Shown here one piece after another: positions 24,845 to 35,339 of a stretch of DNA of 64,000 bases. Origin of the DNA: Lotus japonicus (taxonomy: Eukaryota > Streptophyta > Magnoliopsida > Fabales > Fabaceae); the NCBI RefSeq assembly GCF_012489685.1, contig NC_080045.1, positions 64,130,722 through 64,194,721 of the forward strand, given 5' to 3'. A program made the position numbers and the translations under genes. How positions within the stretch are numbered: position 1 is the stretch's first letter; each line of letters starts with the position of its first letter. The notes under the pieces are model-generated. The model saw only the letters and a program-made list of their open reading frames with translations, did no database searches and was not told where the DNA came from.

Positions 24845-26299
24845 AATAAGGACTATTTTAACAATATTTGTAGTTTATGTATAGTCTTAATAATATTTTG
24901 TACACTTGATGAAGGAATGAGTGCAGTGAGCTCTTGTAAGAAGTTACATATCATCTGACGGAGTTGTATCTGGCAAGACGTGTGAGGAATGCTTCAACGT
25001 GGCACTAAGTAGATAGCTAACAATGCATTATTCAAGTAAGCTACGTTAATTGAGTTGTGAGCAATTTTAATTTCCAAGCTTTTGAATGCGAAAGTAGCCT
25101 TTACAATACGCGTTATGTGGCAGAATTAGAAGCCAGGTAATGGGGTTTCAACTTTCAATTAAGAAGTTGTGACTTGAAGGAGTCTGAAATCTGAATCATA
25201 TGCGATCAATGCGTGTCGTGTATGTCAAAGTCGGTTCCGCCAAACACGGTCTTCACTTAGCATATTGCCATATTTTATGCCGCATCATGTAATGTAATGA
25301 AACTAGTCCAAATGCATCTGTTATTGCTCCTGAATCCTGATCATCCTTTAGATAACTTCGCATGCAAATTAATTGAAGGAATGTCCTTCGTTTCGTTAGG
25401 AAGATGCTTGAGTGCAACTTTTGCAATGCTTTTCAAAGTCAACAAAATTTCTTAATTGGTTAATTTCACAAACGGAAGGAAAAGGAGATTGAAAAGTTAA
25501 GTACTTTTTTATTAGCAAATTAAAGAGGCTAAAAAGCCCAGACAACACAAACTATTTCATTCCATAGAGCATAGAGTGTTATAAGAATCAACAAAGGCAC
25601 TAAGTAAAAAGAGTGAACACTAGCTATAGAAATCCCCTTGGACAAACATGTCATCTTTAGCAAAAGCGCGCGTCAGCTACTAAATTAGCCTCACAATAGA
25701 TATGCTTCCAATTAAACTAAGAAAAATGGTTGACCACATTCTTGATCTCTCTAAGCACAAAGGGTGCTTTTGAATTTTTTTTAAGGTAAAATAAATGAGT
25801 ATATAAATTACCAGCACAAGAGACCCATTTACAAGAGATAGTTCAGAAAATAATAGTACAGAAGTTAGATCACTTTGCCCCAAAGAAATACACCTAGTAA
25901 TATCAATTGAAGAGGATGCAAGCCCAGCTATTTTGTTTTTTTAGTTAATTCAAAAACCAAATTACTTGTATATTCTTAGTTTGTGACTGAACTGTTACAC
26001 TTTGACCTTTTGAATACTGAAAGTAGTTAATTGATCAGGCGATCAACTCAACTACAAATAACGACCTGCAGTTTAGCTCATAAACAACTACAAATAATAT
26101 AAAATTCATTAGCACTAGCAGCCTCTCCTGGCGTACGATTCTGATAAGCATCTCGTTTTTCATATTGTGTGTGTGTGGGACTGATATATTTTGATCAGCT
26201 GCAATTTTATTTTTTAAACACTCAATACTATATTTATCTCTTGTAATTTTTTAATTAGTGTTGTTACTTTTGGTTGTCTGCATTTTTTCAAAAACAACC
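24845..26299. other. intergenic
   Basis: No gene is supported. The stretch 25500-25930 is slightly richer and might be a decayed retroelement, but I could not place it. Confidence 0.5.
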
Positions 26300-27231
26300 T
26301 GATGTCGAAGCAGATGTTGTAACATCGTGCTGTGACATTTGTCCCTGCGGATCTGTTGTGTGTTTGACTGGTTTTTTTAGAAGCTTTGGATTGATTTCGT
26401 GATAATCAAGTTAGGGTTATTGAAGAAGCTTCTATTTGTTATCTGGAATATAATATAGTGGAATCAAATCTGTTGAAGAAGATTTGATTTGGTTTAAATT
26501 GTGAAAGATGTTATCTTTTGTTCAAATCTTATTTGATAAGATTTGTTACTGGTTTAAAAGATTTGTTCCAGATCTGTTTTATGGACTCTATTTTCGTGCA
26601 AGCCCATTGAAGATCAAGACCAGAAGAACGACTATTTAAGGAGGCTTAACCCTAGTTGCAAAGTGTGCGTTGGGCACCCAAGGATTGGGTTTTTAGGGTT
26701 TTGTTTTGTGAGTCCTTGTTCTGTTATTTTGTACACCTCTCTACTGCCTCCATGGATAATCATATGGCTTAGAGTTAGTTTGTTTAGTTGAGTTGTAATC
26801 TCATCAAACTTGTTTATTGATAAACATGTCTTGATCGCTATGGCAGTGGTCATTAGGGGTTAGAGAAAGTTTTCTCATAGCTTAGAGGAGAAGGGCTAAG
26901 CTAGATTCACTTATGTAATAGTGGTAGACATAAAAGAGGCTCTATACTAAGGGAGGGGGAGTACTTAGGTATAGGAGGGACTTTCATGTGACCTGAGAGC
27001 TATTATTTGATAGTGAATTGACTCCTGGATTGGTATCCTCCAGATGTAGGTGATGTTGCACCGAACTGGGTTAACAATTCTCTGTGTTTTTTTTAGTGAT
27101 TTATTGTTGCTACTGTGCTGTTTCTACTGTATTAAACGTTGTGACTTAATTTCTATACTGTTGTGCAATTGTCGAACCGATTGTTCCAACATCGCGTTCG
27201 ACATCTGTCCTGTGCACGAACCAGAATTACA
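26300..27231 (+). mobile_element. probable solo LTR (Ty1/copia-like)
   Basis: The segment begins tgatgtcgaagcagatgtt. It has a TATA-like ctatttaagg at 26632-26641, and near its end a related motif (acatcgcgttcgacatctg). No internal coding sequence, primer site or partner LTR flanks it, so it looks solo. I did not find a matching target duplication, and the right end (27203 or 27231) is uncertain. The composition and the ...tgtcgaa/ttcgaca... termini resemble legume copia LTRs, but this is by impression only. Confidence 0.5.
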
Positions 27232-27265
27232 ATTAGTTATATATACATCAATGTGTAAAGCATTT

Positions 27266-27375
27266 GATAGCTCAATGGGTAAAATTTAAGAAACGTGTGA
27301 TGAGTTTGGGAGAGAAAGATCTCATAATCAATTTGTGGAAATGTAGTTTATCTTTTCGTTGTACTAAAAAGAATA
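27266..27375 (+). mobile_element. tRNA-derived SINE
   Basis: The head gatagctcaatgggt fits box A. The tail reads ttatcttttcgttgtact(A)n. Flanks gtgtaaagcattt (27253-27265) and gtgtaaaatattt (27376-27388) match at 11 of 13 positions. Confidence 0.65.
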
Positions 27376-27830
27376 GTGTAAAATATTTTCCTGTTGAAGA
27401 CCTGTGACTCAAGTGAATGAATTGCAATCCCATTTGGCCTAGTTGTTTGCAAGTGGCAAATTACTTAACAATATTATTTAGGTCAAATAAGACGATTAGC
27501 AAGTTTAGGGAATTTAATTTAATTATAAACATATCGCATTATTTACGGTTCATCATCAATCTATTATCATCAGCCATAAGTGCCCACCTTTTCTTCTCTT
27601 TTTGATAATGACAGTTTTATCAAGCAGTGATTCGATAGTTTTGATATAATTTATTACGATTGGCTGCGCTGCTGAAATGAAAAACAGGTTCTTATGAGCT
27701 TATCCTCACGTGGAAACAGGGTCACTTGGATTTCATTATAAGACAAGTCTAATGTAATTATTATCAATGTTAATTAATTATATGATCGATTTGTACATGT
27801 CACTAGTACTGGTAGAATTTTTATTTTATT

Positions 27831-27948
27831 GTCCCCGTAGGATAGCTCAAGTGGTAGGAGCTGGGGGACATATGGGTTGGGTAGGGGATGGTCCAGGGAT
27901 CGATTCCTGACGGGTGCAATTTATCTTTCCGATGTACCAAAAAAAAAA
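27831..27948 (+). mobile_element. tRNA-derived SINE with perfect 17-bp target duplication
   Basis: Box A tagctcaagtgg (27843-27854) and box B ggatcgattcc (27897-27907) are close to the RNA polymerase III promoter consensus. The 3' part ends tttccgatgtacc(A)n. Perfect 17-bp copies agaatttttattttatt flank it (27814-27830 and 27949-27965). This is the best preserved SINE in the window. Confidence 0.88.
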
Positions 27949-28001
27949 AGAATTTTTATTTTATTTGGACTATTGAAAATTGAAAATGAGTTGAAGTAAG
28001 A

Positions 28002-28089
28002 GCTGAGGCTGAGAAACATATAGGTTGAAAATGAGAAAATCTCAAATCAATTCCGAAAGATGTAATTTATCTTTCCGATATAAAAAAAA
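28002..28089 (+). mobile_element. short SINE copy (internally shortened)
   Basis: The tail tttatctttccgatat(A)n matches the neighbouring SINE family, while the tRNA-like head is reduced. Target duplications gagttgaagtaaga flank it (27988-28001 and 28090-28103). Confidence 0.7.
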
Positions 28090-28130
28090 GAGTTGAAGTA
28101 AGACCTGCAGGTATATTTACAATTTTATTA

Positions 28131-28300
28131 TTATATGGAATGATGTTATAGTTTCTAGTATTGATGCTTAAAATCAATATATATGAACACTAATTTATTT
28201 ATTAAAAAATTCCAAAATAAAATTCCGTGCAACACACGGGTTATCGCACTAGTTATATGGAATGATGTTATAGTTTCTAGTGTTGATGCTTAAAAATCAA
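28131..28300. repeat. about 47-bp direct repeat around a Helitron end
   Basis: Copies starting ttatatggaatgatg lie at 28131-28177 and 28253-28300, offset 122 bp, with one substitution and one indel. The second copy begins exactly after the Helitron CTAG terminus. Confidence 0.75.
28225..28252 (+). mobile_element. Helitron 3' terminus
   Basis: A hairpin (ccgtg-caaca-cacgg) is followed by gttatcgca and the terminal CTAG, with T next. This is the hallmark Helitron 3' end. The 5' TC end was not located, so only the terminus is called. Confidence 0.65.
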
Positions 28301-28855
28301 CCACTTAAGTTTCAAAATTATGGTCCTGGTCCATGGACGGCAAAAAGCGAGTGTTATTGGGTCAATTACGTTGTCACATTATACAAGCTCATCAGCTAGA
28401 ACCTAGAAGCCCGAAGTCCCATTGTCCCAAACTCCCAATAAGTAATATTTTTGGTCAATAAGTATGTTTTGTGAAATTTCCTCTGTTTTTTTTCCCTACA
28501 TATTGTGAAATTTCCTTAGATAAAGTGTTTGACATTGACCAAAAAAAAAGTGTTTGAAAAAAAAAGAGACTGTACTCTTTGTAGACTAAGCCCGTCTTTC
28601 AACAGGATACAGCCCAATAAAATAAATTTTATACAATAAGTTTAAAAAAAAACTTAATTAGTCACCAAATAAATAAAAAAACTTAATTTGATGGGACACG
28701 TGGATCCTTTTTTCACGTGTATGTGTATAGGTTGGATTAACAACTCTTGCTTTACACACACATCAAATCATATTTTATCATCTTGTTGTTTATATTTTTA
28801 TATTTTAAATTATATATGATTTAGAAAAATGATGAAATTTAATTATTTGGGTATA
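28301..28855. other. intergenic
   Basis: AT-rich DNA left of the TAT retrotransposon. It holds a short A-tailed insertion (28533-28546) and otherwise nothing recognisable. Confidence 0.6.
28533..28546 (+). mobile_element. 14-bp A-tailed insertion with 11-bp target duplication
   Basis: The insert cattgacc plus A run lies between two copies of aaagtgtttga (28522-28532 and 28547-28557). The A run makes the right edge ambiguous by a few bases. Confidence 0.5.
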
Positions 28856-28860
28856 CATAG
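28856..28860. repeat. left 5-bp target duplication of the TAT element
   Basis: The bases catag immediately precede the 5' LTR and match catag at 40017-40021. Confidence 0.85.
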
Positions 28861-29394
28861 TGTTCCGGGAACCCTGACCGAGGATGGACAGGGGACCTAG
28901 GGCAGGACTGGCCCCACTAAAAGTTCCAGATAAGGGGCCGTTTGGGGAAGGCCAAGAGCCCCCTACTCCTGAGCCCCACCACCAAGGGTGAGGACAAGGA
29001 ACCCGGGGCCCACTACATAGGGGTTGACCTAGGCCAACTACCCTAGGGGTAGGTTGGCTGGTGCAGATCCGTAGGGGCCCCCAAACCGTTGGATCACTGT
29101 TCCTCTACAGGGGATCCAACGGTGACCCCTGCCCCCAGGTACGAGCCATGCATGACGTTGCATGGCTCCAACCCTAATCCTGCCTCTCCTATATAAAGGG
29201 AACACTCCTTCAATCCAAAGGTAACGTATTTTCTCTCCAAGTTCACCATTCTTACTACTTCCCTCACTGACTTTAGCATCGGAGTGTCTTGCAGGAGCCC
29301 CTCCCGGGACCTTGCCCACTTGGAGTCCTTCAACGCGTCCAGATCCCTCCTCTCCTACCCCTTGCCAACGGGTAGCTTGATCTCTCTCAGATCA
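28861..29394 (+). repeat. 5' LTR
   Basis: It runs from TGTTCCGGGAACC to CTCTCAGATCA, 534 bp. It differs from the 3' LTR at 29006 (G versus A) and 29215 (C versus A). A TATA box (ctatataaagg) lies at about 29189-29199. An inner inverted pair 'aaaccgttggatc'/'gatccaacggt' (about 29084-29122) could fold. Confidence 0.95.
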
Positions 29395-29396
29395 AT

Positions 29397-29416
29397 TGGC
29401 GCCGTCTGTGGGGATC
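29397..29416 (+). other. primer binding site, tRNA-Asp-like
   Basis: The site TGGCGCCGT starts two bases after the LTR and complements the 3' end of plant tRNA-Asp. After four mismatched bases, ggggatc also fits that tRNA. Ty3/gypsy elements of the TAT lineage often use this primer. Confidence 0.65.
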
Positions 29417-29473
29417 TGGTAAAACTCTTCCCAACACCGCGTGCCGTCCCCTCAAGTCATCAACTAGCAAGCT

Positions 29474-30256
29474 ATGGTAGAGACACGTCAGACTTCACGC
29501 CGTCCTGTTCCAACTCCTGAAGGCCATGTAGAGACTGTCAACGAAACTACGGATCGCAGAACCCCTCCTCCTCCACAACACCCTCCTCCCCCGACTCCTC
29601 AACCACAACCCCCTCGCTCGCCGGAACCCGCGGCCATTACCCCACATGCAGCCCATGAGGCACTCTGCCGCTTGGAAGCTCGCATCCGGGCAATGGAAGA
29701 GGACAATGGGGCGGGGCGAGAGCAGGCCCATAGTATGAGGATTCGAGACGCTCAAGAGGAGATTCACATGCTCCGAGCACGCCTGCGACAACTTGAAGAG
29801 CAGGAAACTCAATCGCGCCCCCTGCCCGCGTTTTCCCAGGAAGAGGAGACGAACGGGGGCCCGATCCCACCCCCTTACTACCAGGAAGCACGCCGCCGGG
29901 CGCCCGCGGCCGAGCGGGTGGCCAGCCATACACCACGGAGACGCTACTCCCCCCGTCGGAGCCCATCCAGGCGCCGGAGCCCAACTCCGACTCGGGATAG
30001 GACGTACAACCGCCCCAGGTCCAACAACGCGCTTGTCACCTATCCAGCGCCGATCGGAGGCCCTTTATCCCCAGAGATCATGGCGTTTCCTTTCCCTCAG
30101 GGGTGGGCACGGCCCAAAGTGAAACTCTACGAGGGAGACTCCGACCCGCAGGAACACGTGAACTTCTTCGTGGGCGCGATGCAGTATGCTGGGGCCAGCG
30201 ACCCTTTATACTGCCGATGCTTCCCCATGAGCCTTGGAAAAGGACCCATGAACTGA
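29474..30256 (+). pseudogene. gag, N-terminal part to premature stop
   Basis: This is 260 codons from an ATG 80 bp after the LTR. It holds a Pro-rich segment (about 28-50), a coiled-coil-like segment (about 60-120) and an Arg/Ser/Pro tract (RRRYSPRRSPSRRRSPTPTR, about 153-175). The start of the retrotransposon gag domain (WARPKVKLYEGDSDPQEHV) follows. The TGA cuts the domain, and the same frame stays open afterwards. Confidence 0.85.
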
Positions 30257-33022
30257 TTCCAGAATTTACCGAGCAACTCGCTGCACGACTGGAACGGGGT
30301 CGTGACCTGCTTTTTAGCCCAGTACTCCTCGGTGCGCAGCATACCGAAGACCGCGCAGACCCTAGCTTTGGTTAAGCAAAAAGAGAAGGAATCTCTGAAA
30401 GCATTTCTCAATCGGTTCAACAAAGAGGCCGGCGATATCACCGGTCTCCTCCCCGACACTAGATTGGTCCTGGCTACCGCAACCCTTGCACCAGGACCGT
30501 TCCTGACCTCGCTGGACGGCAAGCTAGCCAACACTCTAGAGGAATTTCTAGCTCGAGCAGAGAAATTCATAAATATGGAGGATGCCGCGACCCTAAGAGC
30601 CGCGAGTCAGACACTCGCGATCAAAGGACCGCAGAAGATGAAGGAACATAAGGACCAACCGTCAACCCGGGAGTCCCGACGGAAGGGTCAGGACGAACGG
30701 AAGTCGAGACGGAAGAAATATGATAGTTATACCTCACTGAACTCCTCCCTCTCACGTATCCTGAGGGAGAAAGCCTCCACCGACCTCAGAGACCGCCCAC
30801 CCCCACTCCTGACAAGGGGGGACAAGCTAGATTCCAAGAGATTCTGCGAGTTCCACGACAGCCCGGGCCACAACACTGACGAGTGCCTGAACCTCAAGGA
30901 CAAGGTGGAGGAACTGATCAGAGCAGGAAGACTGTCCAGGTATGTAGCTGTGTCAACGGGGGCCCTCCCGCGCCCGCGCTCGCCACCCCCGAGGCGGACA
31001 CCGACCCCCCCAAGACACCGAGACCGGACTCCTCCCAAACGCCGATCGGCAGAACGTCGAGACAGAACTCCACCGCGTCGCCAAAGCCCCGAGCGTCGCC
31101 GGAGCCCCGAGCGTCGCGGACGAAGCCGAGAACGGAGAAGAAGTCCCGACCGCCACGGCCGGGATGAAGTCAGAAGACAACATGGAAGCAATATAGTCGA
31201 CGTCGGTTCAATAGCAGGAGGATGGGCCGCAGGCGGGCCCACCAACAACAGCCGGAAGAGGAGTACCCGCGTCATCATGTCCGCGACTGGACGGCCCCGA
31301 CCAGGGTCCCTCCACCCCCCAAGGCAGAAGGTGGCCATAACCTTCACGGAGGACGATTACGGCAAGGACACCGGCGAAGAAGACGACCCTATCGTCATTG
31401 AAGCCCTGATCGGCAACGGTAAGATCCGAAGGACACTCATCGATACAGGTAGTTCTGCTGACATTATGTTTTATGATGCTTACAAGAGCTTAGGACTATC
31501 TGTGAAGGATCTGCTCCCCTACGACCATGATTTGGTCGGGTTCACAGGGGACAGAGTCCTACCCTTAGGATATTTTGATACTTGTCTTTCCTTGGGAGAT
31601 CACAGAATTTGCAGGACTATAAAGGCCCGCTTTCTGGTGGTGGAGTGTCCAACAGCGTACAACGCCATTCTTGGCCGTCCAAGCCTCAACACCTTCAGGG
31701 CTATCATATCCACCCACCACCTAATGCTTAAGTACCCCTGGGCAGGAAGGGCGGTACCCGTACGCGGCAACCTGGAAATGGCGAGGAGCTGCTACAACTC
31801 CAGCTGCAGACTGGCCAGGGAGGAAAGGAAGAGAAAGAAGTCCAAAGCGCACAACCAGCACGGCAACTGTCATGTTCATCACACCAGTCTCCTGACCGAC
31901 CTCGACCCCCGCGTGGACCCGTCGAGAGACGATCAGCGCCTCAAACCCGACGGGGAGTCCCACCCCATCCAGGTCGGTCCCCTTCCAGAGAACACCACCA
32001 ACCTAGCTCGGGGTCTTCCCAGAGACCTCTCCAAACGGATGGAAAAATTACTACTTTCCAATGGGAAGCTGTTTGCCTGGTCGTCAGCAGATATGCCTGG
32101 CATCGACCCCGCGTTCTGCAGCCACAGACTTTCAGTCGACCGGAAGTACAAACCAATCGCTCAGAAGAAAAGGCAAATGAGCGCCGAGAAGCAGCAGGTT
32201 ATCCAGCAACAGACCACAGAATTGCTTCAGGCCGGGATCATTCGGGAGGTCAAGTACACAACCTGGCTCTCCAATGTGGTCTTGGTCAAGAAGGCAAACG
32301 GGAAGTGGCGCATGTGCGTCGACTACACTGACCTCAACAAGGCTTGCCCCAAGGACCCGTTTCCCCTACCGAGCATTGATGCGCTGGTCGACAACTCCTC
32401 GGGATACGAATACCTCTCTCTTATGGATGCCTATTCAGGCTACAACCAGATTCCCATGCATAGGGACGATGAAGAGAAAACTGCCTTCATCACCGACCGG
32501 GGCACCTACTGTTACACTATGCTGCCCTTCGGCCTCAAGAACGCAGTGGCAACCTACCAAAGGATGATGACCCGAATCTTCGGGGACCTAATGGGAAAAT
32601 CGGTCGAAGTCTACATCGATGATATCATTGTCAAGACCCCGAAGGGAGGAGACCACGCAGCTGACCTCGCAGTCGTTTTCGAGCAGTTAAAGAAGCACAA
32701 CATGCGCCTGAATCCTGACAAGTGTACTTTTGGCGTTCGAAGCGGGAAGTTTCTGGGCTATATGCTCACCAACCGCGGCATTGAGTTGAACCCTGACAAA
32801 TGTCAGGCGATCATGAATATGAAGAGCCCGCGCACGGTCAAAGAAGTCCAACAGCTGGCTGGTCGAATGGCTGCGATCGGCCGATTTTTGCCAAAGGCTG
32901 CTCTCCGGGCCCTACCTCTTTACACCCTCCTGAAAAAAGGAGCAACTTTTGAGTGGTCGGCAGAGGCCGACGCAGCATTCACTCAGCTGAAAGAGATGCT
33001 CTCTTCCCCCTATTCTGGCTAG
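30257..33022 (+). pseudogene. gag C-terminus, protease and reverse transcriptase
   Basis: The frame is open from the TGA to 33022. The rest of gag is followed by a C/H knuckle-like motif (CEFHDSPGHNTDEC) near 30846-30887. A second, longer Arg/Ser/Pro tract with RRSPERR-type repeats lies at about 30970-31170. The aspartic protease active site DTGSS lies at about 31442-31456. The reverse transcriptase spans about 32120-32870, with LSLMDAYSGYNQIPM and the catalytic YIDDIIVK at about 32611. The frame then runs into the start of the RNase H linker and ends at a frameshift-induced TAG. Confidence 0.9.
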
Positions 33023-33770
33023 CCCTAAGCCAGGGGAGACTCTACACCTATACCTAGCCGTGCGAGAAAAAGCAGTGAGCTCTGTCCTGATCAGAGAAGA
33101 AGAAGGAATCCAACTACCGGTCTATTTTGTTAGCCGTTCATTGAAGGGTGCGGAGCTCAGATATAAGATGCTGGAGAAGGTGGCGCTGACTCTACTGACC
33201 ACGGCGCGACGACTAAGGAGGTACTTTCAAGCTCATCGCATCGTGGTGCGAACCGATCAGCCGGTCCGACAGGTCCTTCATAAGCCCGACCTAGCCGGTC
33301 GGATGGTTAGCTGGTCCATCGAACTCTCCGAGCATGACATCCGCTACGAACCCAGAAGAGCCATTAAAGCACAAGTCCTAGCAGACTTCTTGGTCGAACT
33401 CACCGATGAGGAAGAGCCCCCTGCTGAGATCACCTGGGTGGTCAACGTCGACGGCTCGAGCAACAAGGAAGGTGGCGGGGCTGGGATCGTATTACAGAGT
33501 AGCACCGGGATGGTGGTCGAGCAATCCCTCCGCTTTAACTTCCCAACCACGAACAACCAGGCCGAGTATGAGGCCTGCATTGCGGGACTGGTCACAGCTA
33601 GAGACCAGGGGGCTAAGGAGATACTGGTCTGCTGCGATTCTCTTCTAGTCGTCTCACAAGCGAACGGAGAAGCTCAAGCGAACCCCATCCTGGAGCAGTA
33701 CTTGGCCCATTTGAAGCGACTGGCTTCAACCTTCTCCAAAGTGGAGTTCCGCCACGTCCCCAGAGCCTAG
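33023..33770 (+). pseudogene. RNase H and second RNase H domains
   Basis: The first part is the usual gypsy RNase H that follows the RT (VYFVSRSLKGAELRYKMLEK, then RTDQPVRQVL). A second, separate RNase H begins at WVVNVDGSSNKEGGG (about 33436), with Glu in NQAEYEACIAGL and Asp in CCDSLLVVSQ. This second domain marks the TAT lineage. The TAG at 33768-33770 stops the frame before the last catalytic block, which continues in frame after it. Confidence 0.88.
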
Positions 33771-33863
33771 AATGATCGTGCAGATACCCTGGCCAAACTG
33801 GCCAGCACTGGAAAGCCTGGCCTAAATGGAACCGTCATTCAGGGGACCCTAGCCCTCCCTTAT

Positions 33864-35159
33864 GTGGCTGACCCCGAACGTCCGGTGGGACAAGTTATGA
33901 TGCCGATCGGTACCGAAGAAGACTGGAGGACCCCGATCATCAAGTATCTCAGATCCGGATGGCTACCTGAAGAGAAGGCTGAAGCCAAAAAGTTGGTAAG
34001 GCGCGCCTCCTGGTACACTATCGTTAACGATGATCTCTTCAAGCGGGGATTCTCCACCCCCCTTCTGAAGTGCCTGGGTAAAGACAGAGCAGCCTATGTC
34101 TTAGCGGAAGTCCACGGAGGCAGCTGCGGCCACCATCCGGGTGGACGTTCCCTGGCCCGGAAAGTGCTCCGAGCCGGCTATTACTGGCCAACCCTAGAGA
34201 AAGACGCGACAGATCATGTTAAGCAATGCGACCCCTGCCAGAGGCATGCTGATCTGCACAACGCTCCCCCTGCCCGTCTTTCATCACTGGTCAGTCCTTG
34301 GCCTTTCCATCAGTGGGGCATGGATCTATTGGGCCCGTTCGACACCGCACCCGGCCAACTCAAATACCTGGTGGTAGCGGTGGATTACTACACCAAGTGG
34401 ATTGAGGCCGAGCCGCTAGCAACGATTACCTCAGCTCGAGTGCAACGCTTCTTCTACAAGAACGTCATCAGCAGGTTCGGAGTCCCCGGAGTCCTGGTCA
34501 CAGACAATGTGACCCAGTTTACCTCTAAGGGGTTCAGAGACCTTTTGGATGGGCTGCACATCAAACAGCGGTTCACCTCCGTCGAGCACCCCCAGACGAA
34601 CGGGCAGGCAGAGTCAGCCAACCGGGTCATTCTCAGGGGCCTCCGGAAAAGATTGGGGAGCGCCAAGGGCGACTGGGCCGAACAGCTCGATCACGTCCTG
34701 TGGGCATACCGCACCACTCCGCACTCGACTACGGGGGAGAGCCCTTACCGCCTCACCTTTGGCACAGAAGCTGTGATTCCGGCTGAAATAGGAGAACCGA
34801 GCGCTCGAACAGCGGGTTTCGACCCTAACCAGAACGATCAACTCATAGGGGAAGACCTCGACCTCCTGGCAGAAAGGAGAGCGGTAGCCAACTACAGAGA
34901 GCTAATCGCAAAGCAGCAGGCAGCCATTCGCTACAACAAGAAAGCAGTTCTCCGCTCCTTTACCGCAGGGGACTTGGTTCTCCGGAAGGCCAGCGTCGGA
35001 GCACGATCAACCGAACGGGGAAAGCTAGCGGCCAACTGGGAAGGCCCTTACAGGGTAGTCGAAACAACCGGCACGGGAGCATACAAACTGGAAACTCTAG
35101 CAAGAAAGGAAGTCCCTCGTACATGGAACGCAGCCAACCTGAGAAGATACTATAGCTAA
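33864..35159 (+). CDS. integrase part of pol (open frame)
   Basis: This is 431 codons from an internal ATG, in the same frame as the preceding RNase H piece. The zinc-binding HHCC motif uses H84, H91, C122 and C125. The catalytic triad is D154 (WGMDLLGP), D214 (TDNVTQF) and E250 (GQAESANR), with normal spacing. A usual Gly after TDN is Val here. The C-terminal region (GDLVLRKASVG..LAANWEGPYRVV) is the integrase tail. It inserts the cDNA into the genome. It would be made only as part of the polyprotein, so the upstream breaks probably silence it. Confidence 0.85.
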   Translation: MADPERPVGQVMMPIGTEEDWRTPIIKYLRSGWLPEEKAEAKKLVRRASWYTIVNDDLFKRGFSTPLLKCLGKDRAAYVLAEVHGGSCGHHPGGRSLARKVLRAGYYWPTLEKDATDHVKQCDPCQRHADLHNAPPARLSSLVSPWPFHQWGMDLLGPFDTAPGQLKYLVVAVDYYTKWIEAEPLATITSARVQRFFYKNVISRFGVPGVLVTDNVTQFTSKGFRDLLDGLHIKQRFTSVEHPQTNGQAESANRVILRGLRKRLGSAKGDWAEQLDHVLWAYRTTPHSTTGESPYRLTFGTEAVIPAEIGEPSARTAGFDPNQNDQLIGEDLDLLAERRAVANYRELIAKQQAAIRYNKKAVLRSFTAGDLVLRKASVGARSTERGKLAANWEGPYRVVETTGTGAYKLETLARKEVPRTWNAANLRRYYS

Positions 35160-35339
35160 ACCACGACCGACCAGGCACCCGCTATCTGTTCAAGCATTTT
35201 CTTTTAATTTAGTCTTTTGTAATCAAGGGTACACACCCACCTCGTCCAAGTTTGTAGACGACTAGAGCCACGAGCTCCAAGCGCAGAAATGAAGCAGTTT
35301 CTTATGTTGAATTTGAATTAATTGAACTGGCAATATATA

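Larger units (their letters stand above)
29474..35159 (+). pseudogene. gag-pol polyprotein gene, broken at three places
   Basis: One continuous gag-pol reading frame is inferred from the order and phase of its pieces. An in-frame TGA at 30254-30256 falls inside the gag core. A frameshift lies in the C run near 33006-33010, just before the stop at 33020-33022. An in-frame TAG at 33768-33770 falls inside the second RNase H domain. Both stops are single transitions from conserved Trp and Gln positions by family comparison (inference). The domain order places it in Ty3/gypsy (integrase after RNase H). Any movement would need proteins from another copy. Confidence 0.88.

Noticed and set aside
27831..27948. 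A functional tRNA gene at the SINE head
   Set aside because: Boxes A and B are present, but the region does not form a full acceptor stem and continues into a SINE body with a poly(A) tail and target duplications.
28483..28502. 20-bp insert between two copies of ttgtgaaatttcct (28469-28482 and 28503-28516)
   Set aside because: The T run is internal rather than at the insert edge, so it does not fit the A-tailed pattern well. It may be a plain duplication with divergence.
29495..31347. Long antisense open frames opposite gag (for example 29495-29929 and 30727-31347, minus)
   Set aside because: They mirror the GC-rich, Arg/Ser/Pro-biased sense coding strand. Such bias opens frames on the other strand, and no domain is recognisable.
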